A DNA stretch of 48,159 bases from Kiloniellaceae bacterium. Lineage in GTDB: Bacteria; Pseudomonadota; Alphaproteobacteria; Kiloniellales; J153. This document shows positions 30,928 to 41,094 of this stretch, piece after piece (the stretch's first letter is position 1; each line of letters begins with the position of its first letter). Under the pieces are notes generated by a model that was not told the origin of the DNA, searched no databases, and saw only the letters and a list, made by a program, of their open reading frames with translations. Location of the stretch: assembly GCA_021776095.1 (NCBI GenBank), contig JAJFGO010000082.1, positions 1-48,159 of the forward strand. Direction: 5' to 3'. A program made the position numbers and the translations under genes.

Positions 30928-32037
30928 TCACCCCACCGGGCGGTTGTGCCGTTCCGGATAGAGCGAGAGCAATCCCTCTTTCGAGGCCGGGCAGACCCCG
31001 CGTTCGGTGATCAGGCCGGTGACCAGGCGTGCGGGAGTCACGTCGAAGGCGTAGTTCGCGACCGGGCTGTCGGCCGGCGCCACCCGCACGGTTTCGATTG
31101 CGCCCGCCGCCGTGCGGCCGGTGATTTCCGAGACTTCGCGGCCATCGCGTTGTTCGATCGGCACCTCGGCCACGCCGTCTTCGATGGTCCAATCGATGGT
31201 CGGGCCCGGCAGGCCGACATAGAAGGGCACGCCGTTGTCGTGGGCGGCAAGAGCCTTCAAGTAGGTACCGATCTTGTTGCAGACGTCGCCGCGCGCGGTG
31301 GTGCGGTCGGTCCCGGTGATGCAAAGATCGACCAGGCCATGCTGCATCAGATGGCCGCCGACGTTATCGACCACCAGGGTGTGCGGCACGCCATGCTGAC
31401 CCAACTCCCAGGCGGTCAGGCTGGCGCCCTGATTGCGCGGCCGGGTCTCGTCGACCCAAACGTGAACCGGAACCCCGTCCTCGTGCGCCCGGTATATGGG
31501 CGCCAGGGCGGTGCCCCAATCGACCGTCGCCAGCCAGCCAGCATTGCAATGGGTCAGGATATTGACCGGCTTCTCGCCGCCGCGCGCGTCCCAGGCTTTG
31601 CGAATGAGGTCGAGGCCGTGATCGCCGATCGACCGGTTGGTCGCGACGTCTTCCTCGCAGATTTCGGTCGCGCGGGCGTAAGCCGCAGCCGCCCGTGCCG
31701 GACCGGCCAAGGGGCGCAGGCGCGCCGTCATGTCCTCGACCGCCCAGCGTAGATTAACCGCGGTCGGCCGGGTCGCCAGAAGGACCTCGGCGGCACGGTC
31801 CAGGTTTCGGTCGGAGGTATCGGCCCGCATGGCCAGCGCCAGGCCATAGGCGGCGGTCGCGCCGATCAGCGGCGCACCGCGCACCCACATGTCGCGGATC
31901 GCCTCCGCCGCCTCGTCCAGGTTTTCCAGGCGGCGCAGAACGTACTCATGGGGCAAACGGGTTTGATCGATGATCACCGCCGCCCAACCGTCGTCGGCGA
32001 GGGCGATGCTACGGGTCGGCTTTCCCTCGACGTTCAC
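30928..32037 (-). CDS. mtnA: S-methyl-5-thioribose-1-phosphate isomerase
   Basis: MtnA converts methylthioribose-1-phosphate to methylthioribulose-1-phosphate after phosphorolysis of methylthioadenosine. Family motifs are [58 protein letters not shown] with the catalytic Cys, [20 protein letters not shown] and [20 protein letters not shown] with the catalytic Asp. 369 residues is normal. The start is GTG at 32037, 14 bases after mtnP. The next enzymes of methionine salvage are not in the window. Confidence 0.94.
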   Translation of the reverse strand: MNVEGKPTRSIALADDGWAAVIIDQTRLPHEYVLRRLENLDEAAEAIRDMWVRGAPLIGATAAYGLALAMRADTSDRNLDRAAEVLLATRPTAVNLRWAVEDMTARLRPLAGPARAAAAYARATEICEEDVATNRSIGDHGLDLIRKAWDARGGEKPVNILTHCNAGWLATVDWGTALAPIYRAHEDGVPVHVWVDETRPRNQGASLTAWELGQHGVPHTLVVDNVGGHLMQHGLVDLCITGTDRTTARGDVCNKIGTYLKALAAHDNGVPFYVGLPGPTIDWTIEDGVAEVPIEQRDGREVSEITGRTAAGAIETVRVAPADSPVANYAFDVTPARLVTGLITERGVCPASKEGLLSLYPERHNRPVG

Positions 32038-32051
32038 GGCCGAACCCGTGC

Positions 32052-32939
32052 CTAGCGGCTCAACAGGCGCCCGGCAACCGCGTCAAGACGCGCCGCGACC
32101 TTGGGGTCGCGCGCCTCGGGCGCGGTGATCAGGGCAGAATCGAGCGCGTGATGACAGCCCTCGGGGCAAGAGTCCTCACGGTGCCTCAGCTTGGGCGCGA
32201 CCTTGGCAATCAGGGCCCGCGCATTGTCCGCATTGGCGAGCAGCACCTTAACGATCTGATCGACAGTGACGTTGTCATGGTCTTCGTGCCAGCAGTCGTA
32301 GTCGGTCACCATGGCGACGGTCGCGTAGCACATCTCGGCCTCGCGGGCGAGTTTGGCCTCGGGCATGTTGGTCATGCCGATAACATCGCAGCCCCAGGAA
32401 CGGTAAAGTTCCGATTCCGCCTTAGTCGAGAATTGCGGCCCTTCCATCACCAGGTAGGTGCCGCCGCGCCGCGCATCCAGGTCGAGCTCATCCGCCGCCG
32501 CACCCAGCGCGTGGCCAAGACGCCCGCAGACCGGATGGGCCATGGATACGTGGGCGACCAGCCCGGTCTCGAAGAAGCTCTTGATCCGCGCGAAGGTCCG
32601 GTCGATGAACTGATCGACGATCACGAAACTGCCGGGCGGCAAGTCCGCATTCAAGGAGCCGACCGCGCTCATGGAGACGATCTCGGTCACGCCGGCGCGC
32701 TTCAGGACATCGATATTGGCGCGGAAATTTAGTTCGGTCGGCGGCACCTTGTGGCCCCGGCCATGGCGCGGCAGGAACACGATGGGTTGACCGTCCAGTT
32801 CGCCGAATAGCAACTCGTCGGATGGCATGCCGAAAGGCGAATCGACGCGCCGCCACGCGGTCCCTTCCAGACCTGGGATGTCATAGATGCCGCTGCCGCC
32901 CAATACCCCCAGGACGGGCGCTGCGCCAGGTGCGGTCAT
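32052..32939 (-). CDS. mtnP: S-methyl-5'-thioadenosine phosphorylase
   Basis: MtnP splits methylthioadenosine, a by-product of polyamine and homoserine-lactone synthesis, into adenine and methylthioribose-1-phosphate. Motifs: [16 protein letters not shown] at the N-terminus, [49 protein letters not shown] and [20 protein letters not shown], all of the MTAP/PNP class II phosphorylase family; the Asn/Asp pattern at MTNMPEA fits MTAP. 295 residues. It begins 15 bases after the cytochrome c1 gene and is followed at once by mtnA. Confidence 0.93.
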   Translation of the reverse strand: MTAPGAAPVLGVLGGSGIYDIPGLEGTAWRRVDSPFGMPSDELLFGELDGQPIVFLPRHGRGHKVPPTELNFRANIDVLKRAGVTEIVSMSAVGSLNADLPPGSFVIVDQFIDRTFARIKSFFETGLVAHVSMAHPVCGRLGHALGAAADELDLDARRGGTYLVMEGPQFSTKAESELYRSWGCDVIGMTNMPEAKLAREAEMCYATVAMVTDYDCWHEDHDNVTVDQIVKVLLANADNARALIAKVAPKLRHREDSCPEGCHHALDSALITAPEARDPKVAARLDAVAGRLLSR

Positions 32940-32954
32940 GGGCAGGCGCCTCCC

Positions 32955-33719
32955 CTAATGCAGGTCGGCCCAGACCTTGCGCTTGACCGCGTAGAGGATG
33001 CCGGTCAGGACGAGCAGGAACAGGATCACTTTCAGCCCCATCTGCTTGCGTTCCTGGAGCTTCGGCTCCGCCGCCCACATCAGGAACTGGGTGACGTCGG
33101 CAGCCATTTGATCAACCGTGGCCTCGGTCCCGTCCTGGTATTCGACCCCCTCCTCAAACAGCGGCGGCGCCATGGCGATCCGCATGCCGGGGAAATAGGG
33201 GTTGTAGCTCTGACCTTCCATGACCTCGACGTCTTCGGGCGGATCAGCGTAGCCGGTCAAGAGCGCACGGAGATAGTTCGGGCCGTGCGGGCGCGCCTTG
33301 GCCATGAGCGATAGATCGGGCGGCGCCGAACCGTTGTTGGCGGCCGCAGCGGCTTTTTCATTCGGGAACGGCGACGGGAAGCGATCCGCCGGCCGGCCAT
33401 CGCGCTCGAACATCTCACCCTCGTCGTCGGGCCCGTCGACAACCGTCGCTTCGGCGGCGAAGGCCTTGATCTGATCCTCGTTGTAGCCGAGCGCCGCGAG
33501 ATCGCGGAAGGCGACAAAACGCAGGGAATGGCACCCGGCGCAGACCTCGCGATAAACCTGCAGGCCACGTTGCGCGGCGGGCAAATCGAATTGACCGAAG
33601 ACCCCGTCGAACGACCAAGTGTATTCCGGAAGCTCCGGGCCGCCCTCGGCGGCGGCTGCGCCTTGCGCACCGAGACCGATGACGACGGCGCCGAGAACGC
33701 TTGCGATGACCCGCTTCAT
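32955..33719 (-). CDS. petC: Cytochrome c1, bc1 complex
   Basis: Cytochrome c1 accepts electrons from the Rieske protein and passes them to a soluble or membrane cytochrome c. A signal peptide (residues 1-24, ending GAAAA) precedes the mature domain; the haem attachment site is C60-A-G-C63-H64, and the axial Met lies in GMRIAMAPPLFEE. PDLSLMAKARPHG is the conserved c1 segment, and one C-terminal anchor (MGLKVILFLLVLTGILYAVK) holds it in the membrane. 254 residues from the ATG at 33719, which overlaps the cytochrome b stop. Confidence 0.94.
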   Translation of the reverse strand: MKRVIASVLGAVVIGLGAQGAAAAEGGPELPEYTWSFDGVFGQFDLPAAQRGLQVYREVCAGCHSLRFVAFRDLAALGYNEDQIKAFAAEATVVDGPDDEGEMFERDGRPADRFPSPFPNEKAAAAANNGSAPPDLSLMAKARPHGPNYLRALLTGYADPPEDVEVMEGQSYNPYFPGMRIAMAPPLFEEGVEYQDGTEATVDQMAADVTQFLMWAAEPKLQERKQMGLKVILFLLVLTGILYAVKRKVWADLH

Positions 33720-35002
33720 CACGCCTTCTCCATCGGCTTGGCGGTTGCGCCCATGGCGGTCCCGCCACCCTTGAGCACCGATTCGCTGATCGAATTCGGC
33801 AGGGGCCGCGGCCGTTCCATGACCGAGAGCAACGGCAGGATAATCAGGAAGTGCGCGAAGTAATACACCGTGCCGGCCTGACCGATGTAGAGGTAGGGCG
33901 GCTCCGCCGGATTGGCGCCGACCCAACCGAGCAGGATGCAATCGGCCACGAAAACCCAGAACAACTGCTTGTGGATCGGCCGGAACTTCGAGCTACGCAC
34001 CGGCGAACGGTCGAGCCAGGGGAGGATGAAGAGGATCAGAATCGAGCCGAACATCAGGATCACGCCGATCAGCTTGGCCGAGAGGAACCAGATATCGAAG
34101 GTGACCGAGCGCAGGATCGCGTAATACGGCAGGAAGTACCACTCCGGCACGATATGGGCCGGGGTCACCAGGGGATTGGCCTCTACGTAGTTGATCGCCT
34201 CGCCCATGGCGTTCGGCATAAAGAATACGGCCGCCGCGAAAAAGATCAGGAACACGCCCATGCCGTAGAGGTCCTTCACCGTGTAGTACGGGTGGAAGGG
34301 GATGGTGTCCTGCGGCCCCTTGGTCTCGATCCCCAGCGGGTTGCTCGAACCGAACTGGTGCAGCGCCCAAATGTGAAAGACGATCGCGCCGACCAGAACG
34401 AACGGCATCAGGTAGTGCAGGGCGTAGAAGCGGTTAAGCGTGGGGTTGTCGACCGAAAAGCCGCCCCACAGCCAGATCACGATGTCCTCGCCGACCAGGG
34501 GGATGGCCGAGAATAGATTGGTGATCACCTTGGCCCCCCAGAAGCTCATCTGGCCCCAGGGCAGCACGTAGCCCATGAAGGCTGTCGCCATCATGAGAAG
34601 CAGGATCACGACGCCGAGCATCCACAGCAATTCGCGCGGCGCCTTGTAGGAGCCGTAGTACATGCCGCGCAAAACGTGGATGTAGACCACGATGAAGAAG
34701 AACGACCCGCCGTTCATGTGGATATAGCGGATCAACCAGCCGTAGTTCACGTCGCGCATGATCCGCTCGACCGAATCGAAGGCGTAATCGACGTGGGCGG
34801 TGTACTGCATGGCCAGGACGATGCCGGTCGCCATCAAGATGACCAGCGCCAAGCCCGCCAGGGACCCGAAATTCCACCAATAACTCAGGTTCTTCGGGGT
34901 CGGGTATTGCGAGCCGACCGCATGATCCACGAATGAGAATACCGGCAGGCGGTACTCGATCCACTTCAGCACCGGGTTGTTGGTCTGAAATCCTCCGCTC
35001 AT
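33719..35002 (-). CDS. petB: Cytochrome b, bc1 complex
   Basis: This eight-helix membrane subunit holds haems bL and bH and the two quinone sites of the quinol:cytochrome c oxidoreductase. Seen: the haem-ligand His residues in helix B and D segments ([20 protein letters not shown] and [20 protein letters not shown]), the Qo-site [14 protein letters not shown], and [20 protein letters not shown]. 427 residues is within the alphaproteobacterial range. It lies 13 bases after the Rieske gene. Confidence 0.96.
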   Translation of the reverse strand: MSGGFQTNNPVLKWIEYRLPVFSFVDHAVGSQYPTPKNLSYWWNFGSLAGLALVILMATGIVLAMQYTAHVDYAFDSVERIMRDVNYGWLIRYIHMNGGSFFFIVVYIHVLRGMYYGSYKAPRELLWMLGVVILLLMMATAFMGYVLPWGQMSFWGAKVITNLFSAIPLVGEDIVIWLWGGFSVDNPTLNRFYALHYLMPFVLVGAIVFHIWALHQFGSSNPLGIETKGPQDTIPFHPYYTVKDLYGMGVFLIFFAAAVFFMPNAMGEAINYVEANPLVTPAHIVPEWYFLPYYAILRSVTFDIWFLSAKLIGVILMFGSILILFILPWLDRSPVRSSKFRPIHKQLFWVFVADCILLGWVGANPAEPPYLYIGQAGTVYYFAHFLIILPLLSVMERPRPLPNSISESVLKGGGTAMGATAKPMEKA

Positions 35003-35015
35003 TAGTCCAGCCCCC

Positions 35016-35564
35016 TCACCCGATCCGGATCATGGTGTCTTCGATAAATTCGTAGGGCGGGATCTCCAGGTTCGTTGGCGCCGGCCCCTTGCGAATTCGT
35101 CCCGAAGTATCGTAGTGCGAGCCGTGGCACGGGCAGAACCAGCCCCCGAACTCACCCTTGGGATCGCCCGGCTTCTGGCCCTTGGGAACGCAGCCCAGAT
35201 GGGTGCAGACCCCCAGCATGATCAGCCATTCGGGCTTTTGCACCCGTGCCGCGTCGGTTTCCGGATCGGGCAGGTCAGCCAGGTTCACGGCCTGGGCCTC
35301 TTCGATCTCGGGCCCGGTCCGCTTGCGGATGAAAACCGGATTGCCGCGCCAGGTGACGGTGATGCTCATGCCGTCCTCGACCGGCGAAAGGTCGACCTCG
35401 GTCGAGGCCAAGGCCAAGACGTCGGCCGCCGGGTTCATGGAGTCGACCAACGGCCAGACCGCGGCCACGGTGCCCACCGCGCCCATGCCGCCGGCCAGAA
35501 GGTACAGGAAGTCGCGCCGCGTTTCCCCTTCAGCCCCGTGTGCGGGGCGCGCGGTATCTGTCAT
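35016..35564 (-). CDS. petA: Rieske iron-sulfur protein, bc1 complex
   Basis: The Rieske protein shuttles electrons from quinol at the Qo site to cytochrome c1. Cluster ligands are C120, H122 (CTHLGC) and C144, H147 (CPCHGS), with C125 and C146 forming the stabilising disulfide. The N-terminus [20 protein letters not shown] is a twin-arginine signal-anchor. I chose the ATG at 35564 because it leaves this anchor near the N-terminus and gives 182 residues, the family length; the open frame extends further upstream. It is first in petA-petB-petC-mtnP-mtnA-DUF1801. Confidence 0.95.
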   Translation of the reverse strand: MTDTARPAHGAEGETRRDFLYLLAGGMGAVGTVAAVWPLVDSMNPAADVLALASTEVDLSPVEDGMSITVTWRGNPVFIRKRTGPEIEEAQAVNLADLPDPETDAARVQKPEWLIMLGVCTHLGCVPKGQKPGDPKGEFGGWFCPCHGSHYDTSGRIRKGPAPTNLEIPPYEFIEDTMIRIG

Positions 35565-35743
35565 GCCTTTCAGCTCCCCCAGAGTCCGTCCGATCGCCGC
35601 CATGACCGATGCGGCCGTGCGGTCACCGAATTCCAGTTCTTGTGCCGCAGCAGCGATATAGAGCAAAATTCTCGCGAAAGCAAAGCCTGAGCCGGTCCCC
35701 GCCGGCGTGAATTCGCCAACTCTATTTCCAGGCCGAGGTGGTC

Positions 35744-36229
35744 ATGAGGCTGGCCCTGTATCAGCCCGACATACCGCAGAACGCGGGCGCTCTCTTGCGG
35801 CTCGGCGCGTGTTTGGGCGTTCCCGTGGACATTATCGAGCCCTGCGGTTTCCTGCTCGATGACCGTCGCCTGCGCCGCGCTGGAATGGATTATCTGGACT
35901 TGGCCGATATGGTGCGCCACCGCTCCTGGGCCACCTACCTGGCCGACCGCGCCGGGGGACAACCGGGTGGCCAGTCCGGGCGCTTGATCCTGCTGACCAC
36001 CGCCGCCACCCAAGCCTACACGGATTTCGCCTTTGCGCCCGGGGACAGCCTCCTGCTTGGGCGCGAGAGCGCCGGCGTCCCGCCTGAGGTTCATGCGGCG
36101 GCGCAGGCGCGCCTGGCGATTCCCATGCGCGCCGGGGTACGATCCCTCAACGTCGCCCTGGCTGCGGCCATGGTCCTGGGCGAGGCCCTGCGTCAAATTC
36201 AACGGTTTCCCATCAGCGAGACACCATGA
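35744..36229 (+). CDS. trmL: tRNA (cytidine/uridine-34 2'-O)-methyltransferase
   Basis: TrmL is a small SPOUT methyltransferase that methylates the wobble ribose of certain tRNA(Leu). The trefoil-knot motifs are [15 protein letters not shown] and [20 protein letters not shown], and the N-terminus [20 protein letters not shown] is diagnostic. 161 residues from the ATG at 35744; a GTG two codons earlier is possible. It is divergent from the pet operon and overlaps hemF by 4 bases. Confidence 0.93.
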   Translation: MRLALYQPDIPQNAGALLRLGACLGVPVDIIEPCGFLLDDRRLRRAGMDYLDLADMVRHRSWATYLADRAGGQPGGQSGRLILLTTAATQAYTDFAFAPGDSLLLGRESAGVPPEVHAAAQARLAIPMRAGVRSLNVALAAAMVLGEALRQIQRFPISETP

Positions 36230-37116
36230 ACACAACAGAAGACCGCAAGACCCAGGCCAGCGAGTGGTTCGCGGTGCTGCGCGATAGGATTTGCGCCGAG
36301 TTCGAGGCGATCGAGGACGAGTTGAGCCCCGAAATCGCGGCCAGGCTGCCGATCGCGGAGGACTTATGCGACGTGACGCCGGGGCGTTTCGAGCGCAAGG
36401 CCTGGCACCGGGAGGACGACGGTCCCGCCAAAGGCGGCGGCGGGGTTATGTCGGTCATGCGCGGGCGCGTGTTCGAGAAGGTCGGGGTTAACGTCTCCAC
36501 CGTCTGGGGCGAATTCTCGGCCGATTTCGCCAAGCAGATTCCAGGCACCGACCAAGACCCGCGGTTCTGGGCCGGTGGGATTTCGCTGGTCGCGCACCTG
36601 CGCTCGCCCCTGGTGCCTGCGGTCCACATGAACACCCGCCATATCGTCACCACCAAGGCCTGGTTCGGCGGCGGCGCAGACCTGACGCCCATGGTTCCCG
36701 ACGAGGCCGACACGCGCGACTTCCACGCCGCGCTGCAAGCAGCCTGCGACAAGCACGATCCGGACTACCACGGCAAATTCAAAAAGTGGTGCGACGAGTA
36801 CTTCTACCTCAAGCACCGCGACGAACCGCGCGGCGTGGGCGGGATCTTTTACGATTACCTGGAGGCCGACTGGGACGCAGACTTCGCCTTCACCCGGGAC
36901 GTTGGCCTGGCCTTCCTGGACGTCTATCCCAAGATCGTTCGCCGCCACATGGCCAAACCCTGGACCGCCGAACAGCGCCAGCATCAACTGGTTCGGCGCG
37001 GCCGTTACGTCGAGTTCAACCTGCTGTACGACCGGGGCACCTTGTTCGGCCTCAAGACCGGCGGCAACGTCGAAGCGATCCTCATGTCCCTACCCCCGGC
37101 GGTCGCCTGGCCGTAA
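36226..37116 (+). CDS. hemF: Oxygen-dependent coproporphyrinogen III oxidase
   Basis: HemF carries out the aerobic oxidative decarboxylation of coproporphyrinogen III to protoporphyrinogen IX in haem synthesis. Signatures are [60 protein letters not shown] and GGIFYDYLE. 296 residues equals the usual length (E. coli 299). It is translationally coupled to trmL (ATGA overlap). An oxygen-requiring haem step fits the aerobic CO dehydrogenase and bc1 chain encoded nearby. Confidence 0.96.
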   Translation: MNTTEDRKTQASEWFAVLRDRICAEFEAIEDELSPEIAARLPIAEDLCDVTPGRFERKAWHREDDGPAKGGGGVMSVMRGRVFEKVGVNVSTVWGEFSADFAKQIPGTDQDPRFWAGGISLVAHLRSPLVPAVHMNTRHIVTTKAWFGGGADLTPMVPDEADTRDFHAALQAACDKHDPDYHGKFKKWCDEYFYLKHRDEPRGVGGIFYDYLEADWDADFAFTRDVGLAFLDVYPKIVRRHMAKPWTAEQRQHQLVRRGRYVEFNLLYDRGTLFGLKTGGNVEAILMSLPPAVAWP

Positions 37117-37119
37117 AAA

Positions 37120-38367
37120 TCACGACGCGTCGATCGCGGCCTTCAAGCGCGCCAGGCACCCATTGCGCGAGGCGCGAAAGCCGTCTTCCGCCCACCATAT
37201 CTCAACCGCCTCCAGCAGGCGGCCCAGGTCCGGCCCCTGGGGCACGCCCAAATCGAGGATATCGGTGCCACGCAAAGGAAAGTCCTTCGCGGCCAGGTCC
37301 TCGGCCTCGTCCAGGGCCTGGCGAAAGGCATCGCCGGGCCGCGTGTCGTCGCCGGAATGGCGGCGCGCCCAATCCAGCCGCAAGAGTGCGCGATAGAGCG
37401 GAACCCCAAGTTTTCTCAGCGTCCGCCAGCGATCCCGGGGATGCAGCGCAGGGTCGAGGTGGACTTCGGGTTCCGCCAGGGCGATCAGGGCGCTCCGGTC
37501 CCGATTGGAGAACCGCAGGTGCGCGGCAGCTTCGTTGGCCTTGGCGCCATCCGGCTCGATCAGCGCGGCCAGGCGAACGATCGGGTCCGCGCCCTCTTCG
37601 TCTCCGGTACAGCTCCGTAGAATCGCGCGCAACACCGCCGTGGTCCCGCTCACGGGCAGGACCTGTTGCAGAACCGCGCGGGCGAGCATGATCTCGATGA
37701 CCGGCACCGGATCGGCCGCGCGCAAGAGTTTGATTAACTCGTCGCGCACCCGCTCGCCCGATAGCCGGCGTAGCTTGGGCGCCAGGCTGGCCGCGACCTC
37801 GAGGGTCCCGGGCTCCGGCGCCGTCTTGCCATAGTGCGCCTGAAAGCGGAAAAACCGCAGCAGCCGCAGATGATCCTCCTCGATCCGGGCGCGCGCATCG
37901 CCGACGAATCGGACCCGGCCCGCACGCAGGTCTTCGGCCCCGCCAAAGGGGTCGTGCAAGGTGCCGTCCGGCTCGCAGGACAAGGCATTGATGGTCAGGT
38001 CCCGGCGTGCCGAATCGGCCACCCAATCGTCGGTGAAGGCAACCTTGGCATGGCGGCCATAAGTCTCGACGTCGATCCGCAAGGTCGTGATCTCGAACGG
38101 CGTATGCGCGACCACGGCGGTCACGGTGCCATGGGCGATACCGGTCGGCACGGTCTTGATGCCCGCGCGCCGCAGGGCGGCCATGACCGCCTCGGGCGAA
38201 AGCGGCGTGGCGATGTCGATATCCTTGACCGGCCGCCCGGCCAAGGCATCACGCACGCACCCGCCGACGAAGCGCGGCGCGGCACCGGCCGCCGCGAGCG
38301 CCGCCATCACCTTGACCGTGGCCGGGGCCTGCATCCAGGGCTGCGGCGCGATGTGGGTATCGCTCAT
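37120..38367 (-). CDS. cca: CCA tRNA nucleotidyltransferase / poly(A) polymerase family
   Basis: The enzyme adds or repairs the 3' CCA of tRNAs. The nucleotidyltransferase signature GGCVRDALAGRPVKDIDIAT (residues 35-54) has the metal-binding DxD at D49/D51. It is followed by RRDLTINALSCEPDG, RVRFVGDARARIEEDHLRLL then RFFRF, and the helical tRNA-binding tail. 415 residues. It converges on hemF with only 3 bases between stops. The position next to DUF6111 and nudL is common in alphaproteobacteria. Confidence 0.92.
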   Translation of the reverse strand: MSDTHIAPQPWMQAPATVKVMAALAAAGAAPRFVGGCVRDALAGRPVKDIDIATPLSPEAVMAALRRAGIKTVPTGIAHGTVTAVVAHTPFEITTLRIDVETYGRHAKVAFTDDWVADSARRDLTINALSCEPDGTLHDPFGGAEDLRAGRVRFVGDARARIEEDHLRLLRFFRFQAHYGKTAPEPGTLEVAASLAPKLRRLSGERVRDELIKLLRAADPVPVIEIMLARAVLQQVLPVSGTTAVLRAILRSCTGDEEGADPIVRLAALIEPDGAKANEAAAHLRFSNRDRSALIALAEPEVHLDPALHPRDRWRTLRKLGVPLYRALLRLDWARRHSGDDTRPGDAFRQALDEAEDLAAKDFPLRGTDILDLGVPQGPDLGRLLEAVEIWWAEDGFRASRNGCLARLKAAIDAS

Positions 38368-38418
38368 TAGGGGCGCAGGTTGGCCGCAGTCGCAGCAGGC
38401 ACGGTCATGACGACGCGA

Positions 38419-38712
38419 TCATTGCGCTTGGTCGAGCCGGTGGCTGGGCACGATCTCGCCGTTCTCCATGTGCGGAGCGATCAGCTCGGTCCCCGGCGGC
38501 ACGCCGCGCACCAGCCAAAGCGAGAGCATGCCGGCCAACAGCAGGGTTGCCAGACCGAGCGCGATCCACGGCATCAGCGTGTTACTGGGTTCCTCCGCCG
38601 CCGCGCCGCCTTGGCCGGGCGCCGGCCGGGATCGCACCATCTTGACGTAGAAAAAATACAGGACCAGCGGCAGGGCAACCGGCAACAGGATAGTCAAGAG
38701 AACGCGCAACAT
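38419..38712 (-). CDS. DUF6111 small membrane protein
   Basis: The 97-residue protein has two predicted transmembrane segments, LLTILLPVALPLVLYFFYVK (residues 5-24) and WIALGLATLLLAGMLSLWLV (49-68), separated by a Pro/Gly/Ala-rich loop, and a short polar tail. It matches the DUF6111 pattern in this syntenic position. No function is known. It lies 51 bases upstream of cca and 50 downstream of nudL, so all are probably one unit. Confidence 0.75.
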   Translation of the reverse strand: MLRVLLTILLPVALPLVLYFFYVKMVRSRPAPGQGGAAAEEPSNTLMPWIALGLATLLLAGMLSLWLVRGVPPGTELIAPHMENGEIVPSHRLDQAQ

Positions 38713-38762
38713 TGAACCGCTTTCCTTCGTAATTTCAGCTTTGGCGCAGTCGCACGCCAGGA

Positions 38763-39437
38763 TCAGTCATCGGCCGCCGCCGCGCTGTCGGTCAAGACCT
38801 GCACCAAGTTGACCAGCATACCGGCGGTCGCCCCCCAGATATAATAATCGCCATGAGGAAATGCATAGAATTGCCGTTCCTTGCCCTGAAAGACCCGGAT
38901 GTGGCGTTGTAGGCTGCTAGGGGCCAAGATAAAGCTGAGCGGCACCTCGAAGACCTCCGCGACCTCGAAACTATCGGGCACGACCGGAAATGGCGGCGAG
39001 ATCGCGCCGACCACGGGCGTGACCTCGAAACCGGTCCGGGTGACATAGGTGTCCAGCATACCGATCAGGCGAATATACTGCCGCGGCAGGCCGACCTCCT
39101 CCTCGGTTTCGCGCAGGGCGGCCGCCTCCAGGCCCTCGTCGCCCTCGACCCGGCCGCCGGGAAAGCTGATCTGTCCGGCATGTACGTCCAGGTGATCGGT
39201 ACGCCGGGTCAGAAGCAGGGATAGCCCGGCCGGGCGCTCCACAATCGGCACCAATACGGCGGCCGGAATTAAACGGCGCGCCGGATCGTAGAAATCCGGA
39301 TTGAGGTCGTGATCCCCACGGGGCAGGTAAACCGGCGAAAAATCGCTGGACGGCGACGCCTCCGGACTGGCACGGCGGCCAGGGGTGCCGGCTGCGGCCA
39401 GGCGGCTCGCGATCTCCTGTATGGTTAATCCAGACAT
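38763..39437 (-). CDS. nudL: NUDIX hydrolase, CoA pyrophosphatase type
   Basis: NudL-type enzymes hydrolyse CoA and its derivatives to 4'-phosphopantetheine and 3',5'-ADP. The Nudix box is complete (GGRVEGDEGLEAAALRETEE followed by EVGL), and the CoA-family signature LLTRRTDHLDVHAGQISFPG precedes it. 224 residues. The gene start overlaps the DUF1285 stop by 13 bases, indicating coupling. Confidence 0.9.
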   Translation of the reverse strand: MSGLTIQEIASRLAAAGTPGRRASPEASPSSDFSPVYLPRGDHDLNPDFYDPARRLIPAAVLVPIVERPAGLSLLLTRRTDHLDVHAGQISFPGGRVEGDEGLEAAALRETEEEVGLPRQYIRLIGMLDTYVTRTGFEVTPVVGAISPPFPVVPDSFEVAEVFEVPLSFILAPSSLQRHIRVFQGKERQFYAFPHGDYYIWGATAGMLVNLVQVLTDSAAAADD

Positions 39438-39994
39438 CCGAGTGGAAAAAAGACCTTGTTGCTCCAGACCCCGAGGGCGGTTCCGCCTTCGGCGGCGCGT
39501 TCCACGCCAAGTTCAACCAGCCGATAGTACACCGTTCGCAGGATTAGGGCCTCCAGCCCGGCCCTAACCACTATATAGGGCCGAGGCTCGTCCGTATCAG
39601 GCGCCAAGGCCACCCGGATCGGATTTTCCGGCCCAGCCTCGACCCAATCGTCCACATTGGTGCGAAAACGCAGTTTCTGATCGGACCCCTGCCCGATAAC
39701 GGAAATTTCAACGGCGGTAAACGGGGCATCCTCGACCTCGACCCGGCCGCGCTCGACTGGCGTGACCAGCCAATAATCGCCGTCCCCCTCGCGCCGCAGC
39801 ACGCTAGAAAACAGCTTAACCAATGCCTTACGGGCGATCGGCGAGTTCTTGTAGAACCAAGTGCCGTCGTGGGCGATGCGAATATCGAAGTCACCGCAAA
39901 AGGGCAGGCTTTGGACGTCCTCCGGCTGGTCAGACGCACCCGGAGCGCCTATCTTTTGTTTGTTGCCGGTTGGATTCGCCCTGTCCTTCGTCAT
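39425..39994 (-). CDS. DUF1285 domain protein
   Basis: The 189-residue protein contains FDIRIAHDGTWFYKNSPIAR, VKLFSSVLRREGDGDYWLVT and VEDAPFTAVEISVIGQG, which define DUF1285. The function is unknown; the family is widespread in Proteobacteria and here begins the leftward unit DUF1285-nudL-DUF6111-cca. It faces away from the MoxR operon across a 41-base intergenic gap, so the two units share a compact divergent promoter region. Confidence 0.85.
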   Translation of the reverse strand: MTKDRANPTGNKQKIGAPGASDQPEDVQSLPFCGDFDIRIAHDGTWFYKNSPIARKALVKLFSSVLRREGDGDYWLVTPVERGRVEVEDAPFTAVEISVIGQGSDQKLRFRTNVDDWVEAGPENPIRVALAPDTDEPRPYIVVRAGLEALILRTVYYRLVELGVERAAEGGTALGVWSNKVFFPLGCLD

Positions 39995-40035
39995 ATCCCG
40001 CCGCGCCTTTCGTTCAATGCCGGGAGTGTCATCGC

Positions 40036-41052
40036 GTGACAGCCGCCAACAGCAGCCCCCTACACGAACCCGACGCCGCCGAGCTTGCCGATCAGATCGA
40101 AAGCCTGGGCCGACGGCTGCAAGATGTCCGCAAGAGCATCGGACAGGTCATCTTCGGCCAAGACCAGGTGGTCGATCAAACCCTGATCACCCTGTTGGCC
40201 GGCGGCCACGCGCTTCTGATCGGCGTACCCGGCCTGGCCAAGACACGGTTGGTCGAAACCCTGGGCACGGTCTTCGATATGGAAGACAAGCGGGTGCAAT
40301 GCACGCCCGATCTGATGCCGGCGGATATTCTGGGCTCCGAGGTCCTGGAGGAAAACGAAGCCGGGCGCCGCTCGTTCCGTTTTATCCCGGGGCCGGTGTT
40401 CTGCCAGTTGCTCATGGCCGACGAGATCAACCGGGCCAGCCCGCGCACACAGTCCGCCCTGCTCCAAGCCATGCAGGAGCACCGGGTCACGGTCGGCGGC
40501 CATCCCCACGACTTGCCGCGCCCATTCCACGTCTTGGCGACACAGAACCCCTTGGAGCAGGAAGGCACATATCCCCTGCCCGAGGCGCAACTCGACCGCT
40601 TCCTGATGCAGATCGACGTGAGTTACCCGGATTTACAGGCCGAGCGCAGCATGCTCTTGGCGACCACCGGCGCCGAGGAAGCGCAGGCCGTACGAGTGAT
40701 GGATGGGGAGGAACTCATGGCCGCGCAACGCCTGGTGCGGCGTGTGCCGGTCGGCGAGGCGGTGGTCGAGGCGATCCTGGCCCTGGTTCGCTCCGGACGG
40801 CCGGACCATAGCGAGCTCGAGGAGGTCCGCGCGCAGGTCGCTTGGGGCCCGGGGCCGCGAGCCAGCCAGTCCTTGATGTTGGCGATTCGCGCGCGCGCCC
40901 TGCTCGACGGCCGGCTCGCGCCCTCTCTCGACGATGTCATGGCCTTGGCCAGGCCGGTCCTGCGCCATCGCATGGCACTGAACTTCGCCGCCCGCGCGGA
41001 AGGTGTGACGATCGACGACATCATCGATCGCATCTGCGCGCCCTTCGCATAA
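40036..41052 (+). CDS. MoxR family AAA+ ATPase
   Basis: MoxR ATPases act as chaperones with VWA-domain partners. Walker A is GVPGLAKTR (about residues 64-72) and Walker B LLMADEINRASPRTQSALLQ, followed by sensor 1 in VLATQNPLEQEGTYPLPEAQ. The C-terminal lid has [20 protein letters not shown] take the GTG at 40036 as start, giving 338 residues; the frame is open upstream, but that DNA overlaps DUF1285. It heads the operon with DUF58, DUF4159 and the VWA/GATase-like membrane protein. Confidence 0.9.
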   Translation: MTAANSSPLHEPDAAELADQIESLGRRLQDVRKSIGQVIFGQDQVVDQTLITLLAGGHALLIGVPGLAKTRLVETLGTVFDMEDKRVQCTPDLMPADILGSEVLEENEAGRRSFRFIPGPVFCQLLMADEINRASPRTQSALLQAMQEHRVTVGGHPHDLPRPFHVLATQNPLEQEGTYPLPEAQLDRFLMQIDVSYPDLQAERSMLLATTGAEEAQAVRVMDGEELMAAQRLVRRVPVGEAVVEAILALVRSGRPDHSELEEVRAQVAWGPGPRASQSLMLAIRARALLDGRLAPSLDDVMALARPVLRHRMALNFAARAEGVTIDDIIDRICAPFA

Positions 41053-41094
41053 TCGTCACGTTCGAATCGAACGGCACTCCCGTCGCGGTCATGG

